DNA of 64,000 bases from Tridacna crocea (GCA_943736015.1 OX031057.1:55505001-55569000); one strand, 5' to 3'. Positions 12,096-23,225 are shown, numbered from the stretch's first letter. Notes: a model not told the origin generated them from the letters alone. Made by a program: numbers and translations.

Positions 12096-13404
12096 AAAAA
12101 ATATTGTGGGGAGTACCGGAAACAAAATTTATGGGAAAGCATGGATAGGTGGACTGGTTGCAGTGATAAAACTAAAACAATACTGATAATGATGTAAAAA
12201 GCCATACAACCAAACAACTAAAGGATAATGTGTATATTCCTTTCATAAACGTCTGTATTTCTTCCGCAAACAAATCAAACTATATTTAACCAGCTATTTT
12301 TTTAGATTTACCAATCCCATTTCACCTTTGTTTAGGAAATATACTTATAGAACAGGAAAATGTTTTTCTAAATTTACATGTATGTGTTGTTCCACAATCT
12401 AGTTGGGTTAATGTTTCCTGTAACTTTTTTGCCACCAAAAAGAGAAATAATGATAAATTCAGGGTATTTCAAAGCTTGAAATTACATGTAGATTACTCTT
12501 GTACTGTAAGATGGTTTTGCTAAAGAAAAAAGAGCGTCAGGTAGCAGACTGCACTTTCTAATCCACAGTTTCAGCTCTCCAAAAGCGATTTTAATCCCCA
12601 CGGGCAGTGGAAGAGTTAAAGAACTTCGGCACTGGCAAATTATCGGATATCTATGGACTACTATAGCCTCTCTCAAAATGACTTTTTTATAAACTCGTCC
12701 ATGTGTACTGTTGTCCTGTAGGTATTGAATATTTGAAGATACGCATGCCCACCGGAAGGCGACAGTACGATGGTGAAAACACGATACTACGATGACGATA
12801 ATACGATAGTACGATGATGAAACCACGATAGTACGATGACGATAACACGATAGTACGATGACGAAACTACGATAGTACGCTGACGAAACTACGATAGTAC
12901 GATGACGAAAACACGATAGTACGATGAAGATAATACGATAGTACGATGACGATAAAACGATAGTGCGATGGTGAAACTACGATAGTGCGATGGTGAAAAC
13001 ACGATAGTGCGATAACGATACCACGATAGCACGATTACGATAACACGATAGTACGATGATGATAACCCGATAGTACGATGATGATAATGCGATACTACGA
13101 TAGCACGATGGTGAAAACACGAAAATACGATACTACGATGGTGAAATTGAGACAGTGCGATGGTGAAAATAAGATACTATATCGCACTATCATCATCGTA
13201 CTATCGTATTGTCGTGGTTTCATCATCGTAATATCGTGTTATCGTCATCGTACTATCGCGTTTTCACCATCGTGGTTTCGTTGTTTCGCGTAATCGTCAT
13301 CGTACTATCGAGTATCGTGTTTCAAATAAGCACATTCAAAGGCGATGGCCCTAACGGTATTCCGTATCGACCCGCTATCTCACAACCACGAATACCACAC
13401 CTCG

Positions 13405-13615
13405 TGAACCCACAGGCTGCTAAGCGCGACTGAACATGACTTCTCTTTCGGACAGTGTGGTCAAGATCAGACTGCACAGAACGAGCATTCTGATCTTGAC
13501 CTACACTGCCCGATTAGGAGATAACTTTTCCCCAAAGAATGCCTTTGAAAATTTGGACTTTTACTATCAGTATGAAACTTTCATTTATTCAGTATTTTAG
13601 CGGGATAAGGGTTAA
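13405..13615. mobile_element. Second hairpin MITE family (AGATCAGACTGCACAGAA core)
   Basis: The core palindrome at about 13451-13512 pairs AAGATCAGACTGCACAGAAC with a GCATTCTGATCTTGACCTAC arm. The right end is a GGGATAAGGGTTAA terminus. Related copies occur at 16665, 17338, 23007, 33460, 47693 and 51745. It carries no gene. Confidence 0.65.
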
Positions 13616-14842
13616 GTTAAAGTAGCAACAAAGCTCAAAAGTAAACAAAAAGGGTGTTTAAATGCATTTAAGTCGTTTTCTTCGAAGATTCGACCTGTCT
13701 CATATGACGCATCACTCTCCCAAAAGTTATTGCGATCGCAGTGATACGCGCTATAAAGTAGCAATGGAAAAAATGGGTTTTATCAATACGTTCGAGGAGA
13801 TATTATGGCTGTTTTAGCTCTAGATTTCTCTAAACTGCTGATTATAGCTGAATGATTCGCTCATTGCGCCGTTTTATTCAGTAAACGTTAACTCTAGTTT
13901 GAAATTCAAAGTAACGATTGCCGCGTAGAAAAGTAGTCATGTACCCAGAATACCCAAATTAGATGATGGAGATGATGGCATTTAGTCTATTAGGTATCAT
14001 TTAAAAGTATGGAAATTATTGTGAAGATGACAATCTGTCGTTGTACAGTCGGTCTAAGCTTTTGACAGAGAAATTAATTTCAAAACTAGGTTAAAACCTG
14101 CCAGGTAGCTGTTTCTTTCGTTTACTTTTTGTCTTATTTTGATTTTTTTTTTCCAACGACTTATCCATGGCCCTATTACATGATAACAGACTGTGGTCTC
14201 CACAATGATTTCCATAGTTTTAAATGGTATGACTTAAATCTATATGTTTGATATTTTGGCTTTTACTGGGGTACTGAGTGGTAAGAATTTTCAATGTATT
14301 TGGCGTTTTCTGCTTTATTTGTCTTGAGAAGCAAGCGCAATGCTGTTCGTAAGAAAAAGAAACCTTGATGGTATTTGTGAAATACAAGTACAAATTTGTT
14401 TGGGCCTTAATGGGTCGAAAACAGAGCAGTATATTCAATTGATGAAAAAGGAGAAAAAATGCTTTAAGAGCTGAAAGAAATTCTGTTTATATACCACATA
14501 TTTAAAATCAATAATTTTTCAATTATTTGCATACAAAACGTTGTCGTCTTTTCTGAGTGTTCAATGCTCGTTTATGAATAATCGCCAATCGATTATACTG
14601 GTATATTTTGATCATCCTTCGGAAAACATGATAAGCCGTTGAAATTTTAAAATTAGATAGTGTAAGGAAGTAAAATATATTTGGGGTACTGAGTGGTAAG
14701 AATTTTCAATGTATATGGCGTTTTCTGCTTTATTTGTCTTGAGAAGCAAGCGCAATGCTGTTCGTAAGAAAAAGAAACCTTGATAGTATTTGTGAAATAC
14801 AAGTACAAATTTGTTTGTATTAAATATGAAAAAAAAGTTTCG

Positions 14843-15069
14843 TTAAATCATTACCAAACGACAAAATTGTAGACTGGTCCAAACGAAAGCATTACAGACA
14901 ACAAAATAAAAGTGACTGAAAATTTTAAATTCGTTTTGTGAAGGGTAGAAAACATTGTGAGAAAAGGAGAAAATGCTGGTTACCAGCATTTTCTCCTTTT
15001 CCCACAATGTTTTCTAAAGGCGTTTTTCTCAGGCCCGTCAAAAGTAGGGATTGTGTGGTAATGGGTTAA
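14843..15069 (-). mobile_element. TTAA-hairpin MITE
   Basis: TTAAATCATTACCAAACGAC at the left and GTGGTAATGGGTTAA at the right, with a near-perfect central palindrome. Confidence 0.85.
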
Positions 15070-15618
15070 GGTAGCAATAAAGGGCAAGTGCAAACAAAGA
15101 GGCTGTTTAAATACATTTCAATTTATGTCATACCTTTTTACGGAAATTATTGTGAAGACGACAGTCTGTCATTGTATGGTCATTGTATGGTCGGTCCAAG
15201 TGTTACTCGCTGACAGAGACATTAATTTCAAAACTAGGTTAAAACCTGCCAGGTGGTTGTGTCTTGTTTATTTTAAAAAAACACACACACACAAGATATT
15301 GACTTCTGGGTGATTTGTCTCCTTTTGCTACAATGTTTTCAAAAGCTTGATACGACAGTAGTTTGAATACCATATAAACACCAGAAAAGTAATTCAAGCT
15401 ATTCTCTCAACAATAGAATTATCCCAATTTCGCTAAAAAAAATGGACAAGATCTTCAATCAAAACAGGTCACGTATAATTTTCAATTACAGAATAGCTTC
15501 TTCACTCTCTTTCTCGCTTGATAGTTTCAATTAAATGAAAATTCACGTTGACTACTCTGTTATTTCATCATTGATATTTTGCAAAGTGTACACTGTTTAC
15601 ATTGAAGCAAATAAATGT

Positions 15619-15651
15619 AGTGTATTGTATTGTATTGTATTGTATTGTTTA
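15619..15651. repeat. (TGTAT)n microsatellite
   Basis: About six consecutive TGTAT units. Confidence 0.9.
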
Positions 15652-16124
15652 CTTATAGACAATCTTGAGACTCCCTTTTTTTTGCAAGCGACTAACATAT
15701 GGCTAGATCACACGATAACAGACAGCTGACTTCATTGCCACAATTATTTCCGATACTTTTCAATGAACCATCTAAATTGAAATCGGTTTTTATGATACCT
15801 GCTTTGATAGTTTGGTCTTTACTGGGCCTTTAAATAACATGTGCCAAAGAAAGACAAAGACATACAAATGGACGAAAAGACAGACAAATATGAGAAATTG
15901 TTTTGTTTCAACAGGATTGACCAAACAAAAAGCGGGTGCTATCTGAAAGATATGAACCATGCTTTGGGAAAAAGGGGTTTAATGCATCTGCAAAAACTAA
16001 ACAGATATTAGTTCAATTTACGAAAGATATCGTCGCTTTATTTCAAAAGTCTCGTAACTGCAGCTTGTTTCAAGGTGTAGTTAAGAGGTTTTTGAAGTAA
16101 ACCGACGATATACTCTATGAAAAT

Positions 16125-16235
16125 AGAGGCATAATACATTTGCAAAAGATATAGAGTCATGTCAGTCTGCGCAGTCTAAACAGGCCGACATGGCTCGATA
16201 CTTTTTGCTTTCGGTAAATTTTCGGTAAGTCAAAG
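16125..16235. mobile_element. Copy of a third hairpin family (TCGAT...CAGCCTGCGC type)
   Basis: A diverged copy of the short element seen at 24650-24930, 35514 and 38988: a CATTTGCAAAA lead, a CATGTCAG arm, a CTGCGCAG centre and a GCTCGATACTTTTTGC exit. Confidence 0.5.
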
Positions 16236-16366
16236 TACCAGTCTACTTCGGGATTCAGCAGATGAATGCCAGTGCATGGCTCAACTATTTATTTCTCTGG
16301 AAATATCAAAGTGTTATATACGGAACAAATTTACCCTTTATCTTGCTAAATAAGTTAAATGGAACT

Positions 16367-16601
16367 TTAACTCTTTACCAAACGATAAATTTATAGACTG
16401 GTCCAAATTGAAAGGAAAGCGTTAGCAGACGACAAAATAAATGTGACTGAAAAATCGAAATTTGATTATGGAAGGGTAAAAAAACTTTATGGGAAAAGGA
16501 GAAAATGCTGGTTACCAGCATTTTCTCCTTTTCCAACAATGTTTTCAAAAGGTTTCTACCTCAGGGTCGTCGAAAGTCGTCATTGTGTGGTAAAGGGTTA
16601 A
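16367..16601 (-). mobile_element. TTAA-hairpin MITE
   Basis: Bounded by TTAACTCTTTACCAAACGAT and GTGGTAAAGGGTTAA with the central palindrome. It cuts off a fragment of the second MITE family just to its left (16337-16366). Confidence 0.85.
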
Positions 16602-16664
16602 AGCCGAAAGTAAAAAACCTTTTGATATTTTTCAAACTGATGTTTTGAAGAAAAAAATCTTTGT

Positions 16665-16765
16665 ATCGGTCAGTGTAGATCCAAGATCAGACTGCACGTT
16701 CTGTGCAGTCTGATCTTGATCTACACTGTCCGCAAAATGCCAGGGAGTCGCGCTTAACAGTCCAA
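16665..16765. mobile_element. Second-family hairpin MITE fragment
   Basis: The palindromic core AGATCAGACTGCACGTTCTG with its partner arm lies at about 16669-16733; a GTCGCGCTTAACAGTCC end follows. Confidence 0.6.
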
Positions 16766-17337
16766 GGATTAAAATTTGTCTTTGACAGTGTGGTAAGCAG
16801 AATTTTCAGTTTCCCAAAATGTTTTTTACTCTTTCAACGAAAAAAAAAAACATGACGCAAGTCACACATCTTCGCGAGCCAAGTTTACTATCACTACATG
16901 GATCTTACCTTGGCTGATTGAGCCCGATTTCGAGATTCGTGCGATGCGCCCTCTATTGGATGCTGGTTATTACTCCCCTTTACATCACGTTTCTAAAAGC
17001 AAGTGAAATATCGTTTTACAAACCGCTTACGAATACACATAAAGCGATAAGCAGACATCCACGTGGGTTTCCATGTTTTACCTTTTATTCGAAAGGTAGA
17101 GACCTTGTTCTATTTTTATCAAAGATGAAATGCTACGACCGATTTCATTCGTTGCAGTTAAAGCTGGCTGCATCCAATGAAAAAGCGTATCGGGTGAACC
17201 TAAAAATCAAGCTCGATCCGCCAAGGGGAGAGTAACGTAGTGAATCGTCGGTCTTGGCTTGCGAAGATGCACTGAACATGATTTTTGCAAGTTTATTTAC
17301 ACTCGTCTGCAATGATTACGTTTCGTCAGGTGAAGAG

Positions 17338-17490
17338 TTAAGCATTATCCTGCTGAATAAATTAAATGGAACTTCGTATCCGATAGTAAAAGCCCTAATG
17401 AAGCTATTTCAAACACATTCTGTGCAGTCTTATCTTGATCTACACTGTCTGCAAAAGCCTGGTCAGCGAGGCGTAATTATAAGTCCAAGA
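17338..17490. mobile_element. Second-family hairpin MITE, half core
   Basis: It starts at a TTAA followed by GCATTATCCTGCTGAATAAA, the reverse of the right end of the 23007-23221 copy, and reaches half the core (TGTGCAGTCTTATCTTGATC). It lies just upstream of the TRIM gene, within the presumed 5' intron. Confidence 0.5.
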
Positions 17491-17527
17491 TTTAAGGACG
17501 AAAAACGAGCAAACGGGGCTGAAGAAA

Positions 17528-17543
17528 GTTGTTCTCTTTACAG
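17528..17543 (+). other. Likely 3' splice acceptor in the TRIM 5' UTR
   Basis: A pyrimidine-rich TTGTTCTCTTTACAG ends at 17543, eleven bases before the ATG. This suggests a 5' UTR exon further upstream and an otherwise intronless coding region. The upstream exon was not identified. Confidence 0.5.
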
Positions 17544-17554
17544 GTCAAATCACC

Positions 17555-19789
17555 ATGAGTAACACACCTTACAAGTTCAAGGACCAATGTATAAAGTGTT
17601 CACTTTGCCACAAATTCTACACAAACCCACGTTTATTACCGTGTCTACATTCTTTCTGTAGAGATTGTCTGGCGAAGTACATTTTAAACTACCTAGAGAA
17701 AGGTCAAGGTCAACATGTAGGTCAAAATTCAATCACGGGTCAACATGTTGGATTTGACGACCGGAAGTCGCCGAAGAAAGATGGACCTGCTAGAATACAG
17801 TTCAGTCGTCTACCGAAACAGCCACTTCCACAGGCATCAAAAACCGTGCCACAAACAGACTCAAAACCGCCAGATATCAGTGCAGCACCTCCACCTCAAA
17901 CGGCTACAAGAGGATTTCCGTGTCCACTTTGCCGAAAGTTTGCGATCACAGCAGCTCTTCCACGCACAGCTCCTGACAAATGGGCTGATTTATTTCCAGA
18001 AAACAACCTCCTAACTGAACTTGTTGAACTGAACTCTCTGAAACTAGGTATGAGAACGTGTGACCCTTGCAAGCGCAATAAGACGTCGTCACGCGTCACC
18101 ACGTACTGTAAAGTTTGCCGTGACGCATTATGCGAACAGTGTACTAAAACACATAATGGGTTACGGAGTTGTCGTTCTCACAAAGCATGGCCGATTTCAC
18201 AGCTTATAGCCACGATGGAAGAACTTAAAGCCGGAGAACAATTCTGCAAAAAACACGGTGAAAGAGTTATGGTTCATTTCTGTTTTAAACACATGACCCC
18301 TTGCTGTTCCGAATGTTTGAAAGACATGCACTAAAACTGTGATAAGATTCTCGCAGTGACGGAAGCAGTAGTGAAAAACAAGGAGATGAAAGACATATCA
18401 ACTCTAGGAAATGCTCTTAATAAATATAACGAACACATCCAAGCCGTGCTTAAAGAAAGATCAGCTCAAATGAAAAAGCTTGACAATCGAAAGGGTAAAC
18501 TGATGGACGAATTTCTGGCTGTAAAAAGTAACATTATAGCTCAGTCAGAGAGAATGGAAAAAGATCTAAAAGTTATACTGGAATCCACGCATAGACAAGA
18601 AACTAGAAAGATGAAGGTAGACACGGCAAGATGTAAAGAGATTCAATCTGGTGTGCTGAATGCAAGCGAACTACTCAACGTTGTAGATCATCATGGCGGC
18701 GATTCACATCATGTAGAGTTTGTCGAACGGGTTCGTCTGGAATGCGAATACTACGACGAAAGTCTTGGAATTCTGTGCTCAAAAATTCATGCCGTCGATT
18801 ACGAAGTTACGTTAGACCCGTCTCTGCAACAGGTTCTTAAACGGTTGAATCAGTTTGGTCGGATAGACGTGAAAACCTCGTCACCAAACTTACCCCCAAT
18901 GCCGAAATTCGTCAGCTCTGTTGGACCTCAGATCACATCAACTAAAGTCAAGCCTGTTAAACCAGCGTATAACCTCAGTGGAAAACACCCAGAGGAAACC
19001 GGAGATTTCTGCGGTCGACTGGCCGAGGACGTCAATGACTGCTGGTTTACAGGAGCTGTTTTCATGCCAGATGGACGAATTCTATTGGCTGATCGAACTA
19101 ACCGGAAACTAAAAATGTTTACGAGCAACTTTCAGCCAATAACCGACACATCTTTGTCCTCTCGACCCTGGGATGTGACCTTGGTGTCAGAAAAAGAGGT
19201 TGCAATCACTTTGCCTGCGGAATGTAGAATTCAGTTCGTATCAATTGGGGATTCGTCTTTGATAGTAACCAGGGTCATCTCAACTGATGAGCCGTGTTTT
19301 GGTCTTCATTACACAAAAGGAAAGATTTTCACCGTCACTTACGACGGAAATCCGCCGAATCTGAAAGTGCTTTCTCCAGAAGGCCAGGAACTGACGTATG
19401 TTTGTGTGGATGATGACGGGTACCCACTGTTTGCCAAACCAGTCTATGTCACGTGCAACACAGACGGGTTCCAGATTTATGTATCCGACGAGAGACTTGG
19501 CTGCATTATAAACCTGCGAGAATGTGGAGAATTAAACTATACCTATTCAGCAATGGACCTTGGCCATATCGCTGGGATGGCGCTCGACAAGGAGAGTAAT
19601 ATTTACGCAAGTGGAAACACATCTAACTGCGTGCATGTTCTAAGCCCAAATGGTGACTACGTCAAGGTTCTTGTTACTGGGGAAGACATCACATTCCCCC
19701 GGGCAATAGCGTTCGATTCCTGTGGAAAGAAGTTGCTGGTAACGCAAGGAGATCAAGATATTGTCAAAGTTTACAGTCTTGCCCAGTGA
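17555..19789 (+). CDS. TRIM-family RING/B-box/coiled-coil/NHL-like propeller protein, interrupted by one in-frame TAA
   Basis: Probable E3 ubiquitin ligase of the tripartite-motif type. The reading frame is open for about 744 codons except for TAA at 18332-18334 (codon 260). RING finger: Cys15, Cys18, Cys30, His32, Cys35, Cys38, and a late Cys-Pro-Leu-Cys at 123-126, so its last pair is separated by a ~85-residue Gln/Pro-rich insert. B-box 1: Cys169, Cys172, Cys185, Cys188, Cys193, Cys196, His200 and His209. B-box 2: Cys231, His234, Cys243, Cys251, Cys254, His259, then the stop, then Asn261-Cys262, so the stop falls inside the zinc-binding domain. Residues ~285-372 are charged and helical, as in a coiled coil. 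From ~497 to the end are NHL-type propeller blades (for example GMALDKESNIYASG and AIAFDSCGKKLLVTQG). The start has a good context (CACCATGA). The frame is identical on both sides of the stop, so this is a nonsense change rather than a frameshift: a young pseudogene, an allele, a base error, or stop-codon readthrough. Bivalves carry many such intronless TRIM-like genes; I cannot name an orthologue. Confidence 0.85.
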
Positions 19790-19816
19790 TTGCCTATTTC
19801 GTTACCGCCATGATCA

Positions 19817-19975
19817 CTATTCACCAACCATTCTTAAGAACTTTCTTTGTCCAGTTCTCTAAGATTTTCTGAATATAGAAGTAAAACACTTCTGTTTGGC
19901 TAAATAATAAAATGTTTAGCCAAATTAAAGCTGGTTCTTGTTTTTATTCTCCAGAATTTTCTAAGTTTGGAAAAA
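19817..19975. repeat. Diverged copy of the TTCACCAACCATTCTTAAG fold-back repeat
   Basis: It begins ATTCACCAACCATTCTTAAG and includes the TTATTCTCCAGAATTTTCTA block found in the clearer copies at 33252, 35851 and 59501. The right terminus is unclear. Confidence 0.45.
19906..19911 (+). terminator. AATAAA polyadenylation signal for the TRIM gene
   Basis: AATAAA lies 117 bp after the TRIM stop codon, the nearest canonical signal. It falls in sequence resembling the ATTCACCAACCATTCTTAAG fold-back repeat, so the signal may have come from the repeat. Confidence 0.5.
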
Positions 19976-20199
19976 AAAACAACAACACGGTGACCAAGTG
20001 GTTTAGTCATTCAGAAATTGTGTTACTTTCAAAATCAGAAAATCAAGATATAAAGACTACAAATGTTCAAGAACAGTTGGTGTATACTGCCTAAGGAAAA
20101 CTATTTTTATTCCTGATAGAGGGGCTCTTTAAAGTGTCCTCTGACACTTTGAGTCCCAAACCAGTGCTGGTGCAACTCGATATCACGCTTGTTACGCTG

Positions 20200-20800
20200 T
20201 AATTAGAGTTTTAGACTAGGGTCTGAGTCTGTCCAACTGCTTTTTACCCGAGAAAACAAGACATTCTTTCCTTTAACCTTTCGTTTTTGTTTAAAGCATC
20301 CCCGTGGGTCCCGGTTTTTTTTTAACTTTATAGAATAGGACCTCGGCCTTCCTCTACGGCATGTCGTAGAAGGCGACTAAAATTAGAGACAAACGGCTGC
20401 TTTCCTCGTAATTCGTAGGATTGCAGCAGGCTTGGTAGTTCTTATTCCAAATCCTATATTTTTTTTCCTTGATGTAAATAGGGTTTGGAATGGGGATCAA
20501 TTGGCCTGTGGGACCCTGTGTGGTTTAATCGGGGGGTATAAGAATGAACCACTGCAGTCCCGCGATCGTCACATCTGCGATTTCATCCGGCGGAACAAAA
20601 GTGACAGCATGCATGTCGTAAAAGGCGACAAAAGGGGCATCGTTTTGTGTTTCATCCATTCCTCATTTATCATGTTTGTCTTATGTTGTTGCACATGTAT
20701 GTTATTTTCACCTCGCATTATTGTTTACTAAGTAAGTGCGCCAAATATGACCTAAGTTGTCGACGGGCCATAAAACACTATTCATTCATTCATTATTTAA
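20200..20800. repeat. Probable retroelement 3' fragment ending in an ATTC tail
   Basis: The stretch ends GGGCCATAAAAC followed by an ATTCATTCATTCATT tail. A similar GCGCCATAAAAC plus ATTC tail occurs at 58285-58322. A short simple tail after a shared 3' end is typical of non-LTR elements or SINEs. No reverse transcriptase is visible. Confidence 0.4.
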
Positions 20801-21469
20801 AACATTTCGGGTCAAACAGAAAAAAAATACTACTAAAAACTCCAGAAAAGCGTGGATATGTACACTGGTCGTCGTGATATAATAGGAATATTGTTGAAAA
20901 GAACGTTTATCACCATGCAATACTTTATCGAGTCTTTGATCTTACCCGGTCATTTCACACCGCGAGTAGACAATAGAACATGATCTAATCAGTCAATAGG
21001 CGTGTACAAAATTGAAATCGATACCTCGTCCACGAACCAGATGATATACAGTTTTATCCTTTACAGTGGATCGATATGTCGCATATTCTTGTTCGACATT
21101 CGTTCAAAAATACGCGACGCCAGTCCACTTTTCGTGAATCAGGTTCCTTTCCAGTTTCTAAAAGTGTATGGCTCATCCCGTAATATAGTGCTGCTACCCG
21201 ATTTACCTTATTCTCCGAGAATATTATGTAATACCCATCTTCCTGCCACCAACCTCAAGGCTACAGGGTTTGTTCGAAAACTCATTGTCCGTGCGTTTAG
21301 GATTAATTCATTCAGGTGTGTTTTCAATGGTAAAACGATATGGCACGGGGAGAAAATTTCTGAATGGTGTTTAACGCCGCTTTCAACATTATTGTATTCA
21401 TATCACGGACGTTACAGTATCAAACCTACGATCCACATTTTTCGGCGGTATGACATTATTAAGGTGTGG
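20801..21469. other. Non-genic stretch
   Basis: No repeat or gene was recognised. A 156-codon ORF is present (21002-21472), but its composition and lack of any known motif suggest chance. Confidence 0.4.
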
Positions 21470-22110
21470 TAGGTAAACGATATATAGATCTATCCTATTG
21501 TTTTGGAAATTATAGTCCTATTGTTCCGTGGTATGAGTCACGGGACTGCAAGCAGACAAACAATACTTACCCCATTGCTTTCAGATCTTTATCCTTTTGT
21601 TTTCTGGAGGAGTCACGGGGCAGCTGGCAGTCTTGCGGTATGACGTCACTGTTTCCGGGCAGACACACGATACTTACCCCATTGTTCTCGAAATAATAAT
21701 CATATTGTTTTCTGGTATGAGTCACGGGGGATGGGAAGCAGGCATCGCTGCCTATTGTTCCGTTATATGACGTCATCGAGGATTGGCATTTCCGGTCATA
21801 GTTCTCCGGAATAATACCCTATTGTTCTCGGAATACTTTCCCATAGTTCGTGGGCAGTCATGCGTGTTTGGTTCCTTTGTTTTGGGTAGGTGCCACTGGT
21901 GCCACCCAAATTCCCCAACCTATTGTTATATGACGTCATCAAGGATTTGCATTGGCATTTCCGGTCTTGTATACCCATTGTTCTCTGGAATAATACCCCA
22001 TTGTTCGTGTGTAGTCACGCGTGAATGATTCCATTATTCTTAGAACAATACCTCTATTGTTTTTTGGCAGGTGCCACCGTGCCACTGGTGCCACCAACTC
22101 TTCCCAACTG
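21470..22110. repeat. Degenerate internal repeats with three TGACGTCA sites and many ATTGTT motifs
   Basis: Loosely repeated phrases recur: CCCATTGTTCT or CCTATTGTT, GGTATGAGTCACGGG, GGAATAATACCC and GGCATTTCCGGTC. The palindrome TGACGTCA, a full cAMP-response/ATF site, occurs at 21642-21649, 21768-21775 and 21931-21938. ATTGTT is a core of SOX-type sites. Whether this is regulatory or only a decayed tandem repeat cannot be told from the sequence. Confidence 0.5.
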
Positions 22111-22128
22111 TGCAGACATTACTACTTA

Positions 22129-22420
22129 TAAGACAGGTCGAATCTTCGAAGAATATGACATGCGCAGACAACGAAACGTATACTCAATAAAACGCTACCT
22201 GGTGCGATTCACTCAGCTATAATCAGCGGTTTAGAGAAATCTGGAGCTAAAATATGCCTGATATCTCCTCAAACGTATTGATAAGTCATTTCCTGCATTG
22301 TTATTTTATAGCGTGCATTATTACAGTCTCCCCGATATCGGGGATAGTGATGCGTCATGTAAGACAGGTCGAATCTTCGATGAATATGACATGCGCAGAC
22401 AACGAAAATCTATGTCTTTG
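22129..22420. repeat. ~48-bp direct repeat, period 231 bp
   Basis: The block AGACAGGTCGAATCTTCG followed by AATATGACATGCGCAGACAA is found at 22131 and 22362 with one mismatch. Neither copy is coding. Confidence 0.8.
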
Positions 22421-22494
22421 CTTATTTTTTGTACAAACTTCGCCAGCTTACATGAGTATCTTGACTGTGTGAGATGCAGACAACTAAGTTCTCA

Positions 22495-23006
22495 TTAAGC
22501 CCTTACCAAGCGACAAAATTTTAGACTGGACCTAATTGAAAAAGTTTGCAGACGACAATTTCAATGTTGCTTTCACTTCGTCTACCACGAATTTGTTTTA
22601 GGGAGGTAATGAATGTAGAGTTAAATAAATATTGGACAAGAAGGTCACGACATCGCAGACAGGTTCCATTCCTACAGTCATGGTGGCACCGGAAAACAAA
22701 ATTACGTGTACACATCGGCTTTTACGTGAACATCGTAAGTGCATTACAATAAGACATACATTTCAGCTTATAAAAATATACATGATATCAAATAATACCA
22801 ATTCGGTAGAAAGATTTCTTCAAACTATCGGACAGTGTAGTTTAAGACCAAATCGCACCATCTAAGTAAATCCATCCTCATATTCGGTCACCCTCGTAAA
22901 AGATTCGCTAATTGAACATCTAAACATAACCTATTGGACTTTTTGTTATGCAAGTTCAGTGACTGCAGTAGATCTGGTTTAATTATTTGTGGAACAGTTA
23001 CGAGTA
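22495..23006. other. Non-genic stretch with a MITE end fragment
   Basis: 22495-22560 resembles the reverse-orientation left end of the TTAA MITE (TTAAGCCCTTACCAAGCGAC), but the palindrome is absent. Nothing else was recognised up to 23006. Confidence 0.45.
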
Positions 23007-23221
23007 TTAACCTGTAGTCTGCTGAGCGCGAATCAAGGACAATTTACAGACAATGCAGATTCAGATCAGACTGCACAGAACGTGCATTCTGATCTTGAAT
23101 CTACATTGTCCGCCAATTAGATGTGTTTCATCCAAAAATACTCTTCATACTGAAGAATATTGATATTTTCTATGAGCATGAAATTTCATTTCTTTGTTTT
23201 AGCAGGATATTCATGAGTTAA
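23007..23221 (+). mobile_element. Second-family hairpin MITE, complete, TTAA at both ends
   Basis: TTAA at 23007-23010 and 23218-23221. The core pairs CAGATCAGACTGCACAGAAC with GTGCATTCTGATCTTGAATC. The right end is AGCAGGATATTCATGAGTTAA. This is the clearest copy for defining the family. Confidence 0.7.
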
Positions 23222-23225
23222 TTCT

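Larger units (their letters stand above)
10993..13374. mobile_element. Foldback-like element with long inverted arms of ~20-bp tandem repeats
   Basis: The left arm (about 10993-11615) and right arm (about 12640-13374) are inverted copies. Both outer ends carry CGGAATACCGTTAGGG followed by CATCGCCTTTGAAT, then dozens of degenerate units of the type CGATAGTACGATGACGATAA (left arm switches strand near 11190, right arm near 13170), then the inner marker CGCCTTCCGGTGG and ACCTACAGGACAACAGTACA. About 1 kb of unrelated sequence lies between them, with a tRNA-like remnant and a SINE. Long inverted repeats made of short tandem repeats are the hallmark of Foldback elements of Drosophila. No transposase is seen and I could not find a convincing target duplication, so the outer limits are approximate. 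ORFs across the arms are products of the repeat. Confidence 0.75.
13616..15840. repeat. Two diverged copies of a ~700-bp non-coding block plus a 135-bp direct repeat
   Basis: Blocks from about 13616-14280 and 15070-15840 share ordered segments, including AATTTCAAAACTAGGTTAAA followed by ACCTGCCAGGT (14072 and 15226), and GATAACAGAC after a similar lead-in. Inside the interval 14268-14402 and 14683-14817 are almost identical direct repeats (start GGGGTACTGAGTGGTAAGAA, period 415). No coding sequence was supported. Confidence 0.6.

Noticed and set aside
16918..17235. 105-codon ORF upstream of the TRIM gene
   Set aside because: No known motif, and the region shares pieces with second-family MITEs; I treat it as part of the 5' intron or intergenic DNA.
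21002..21472. 156-codon ORF
   Set aside because: No recognisable domain, no splice or promoter context, and it overlaps the start of a decayed repeat region; length is possible by chance in 64 kb.
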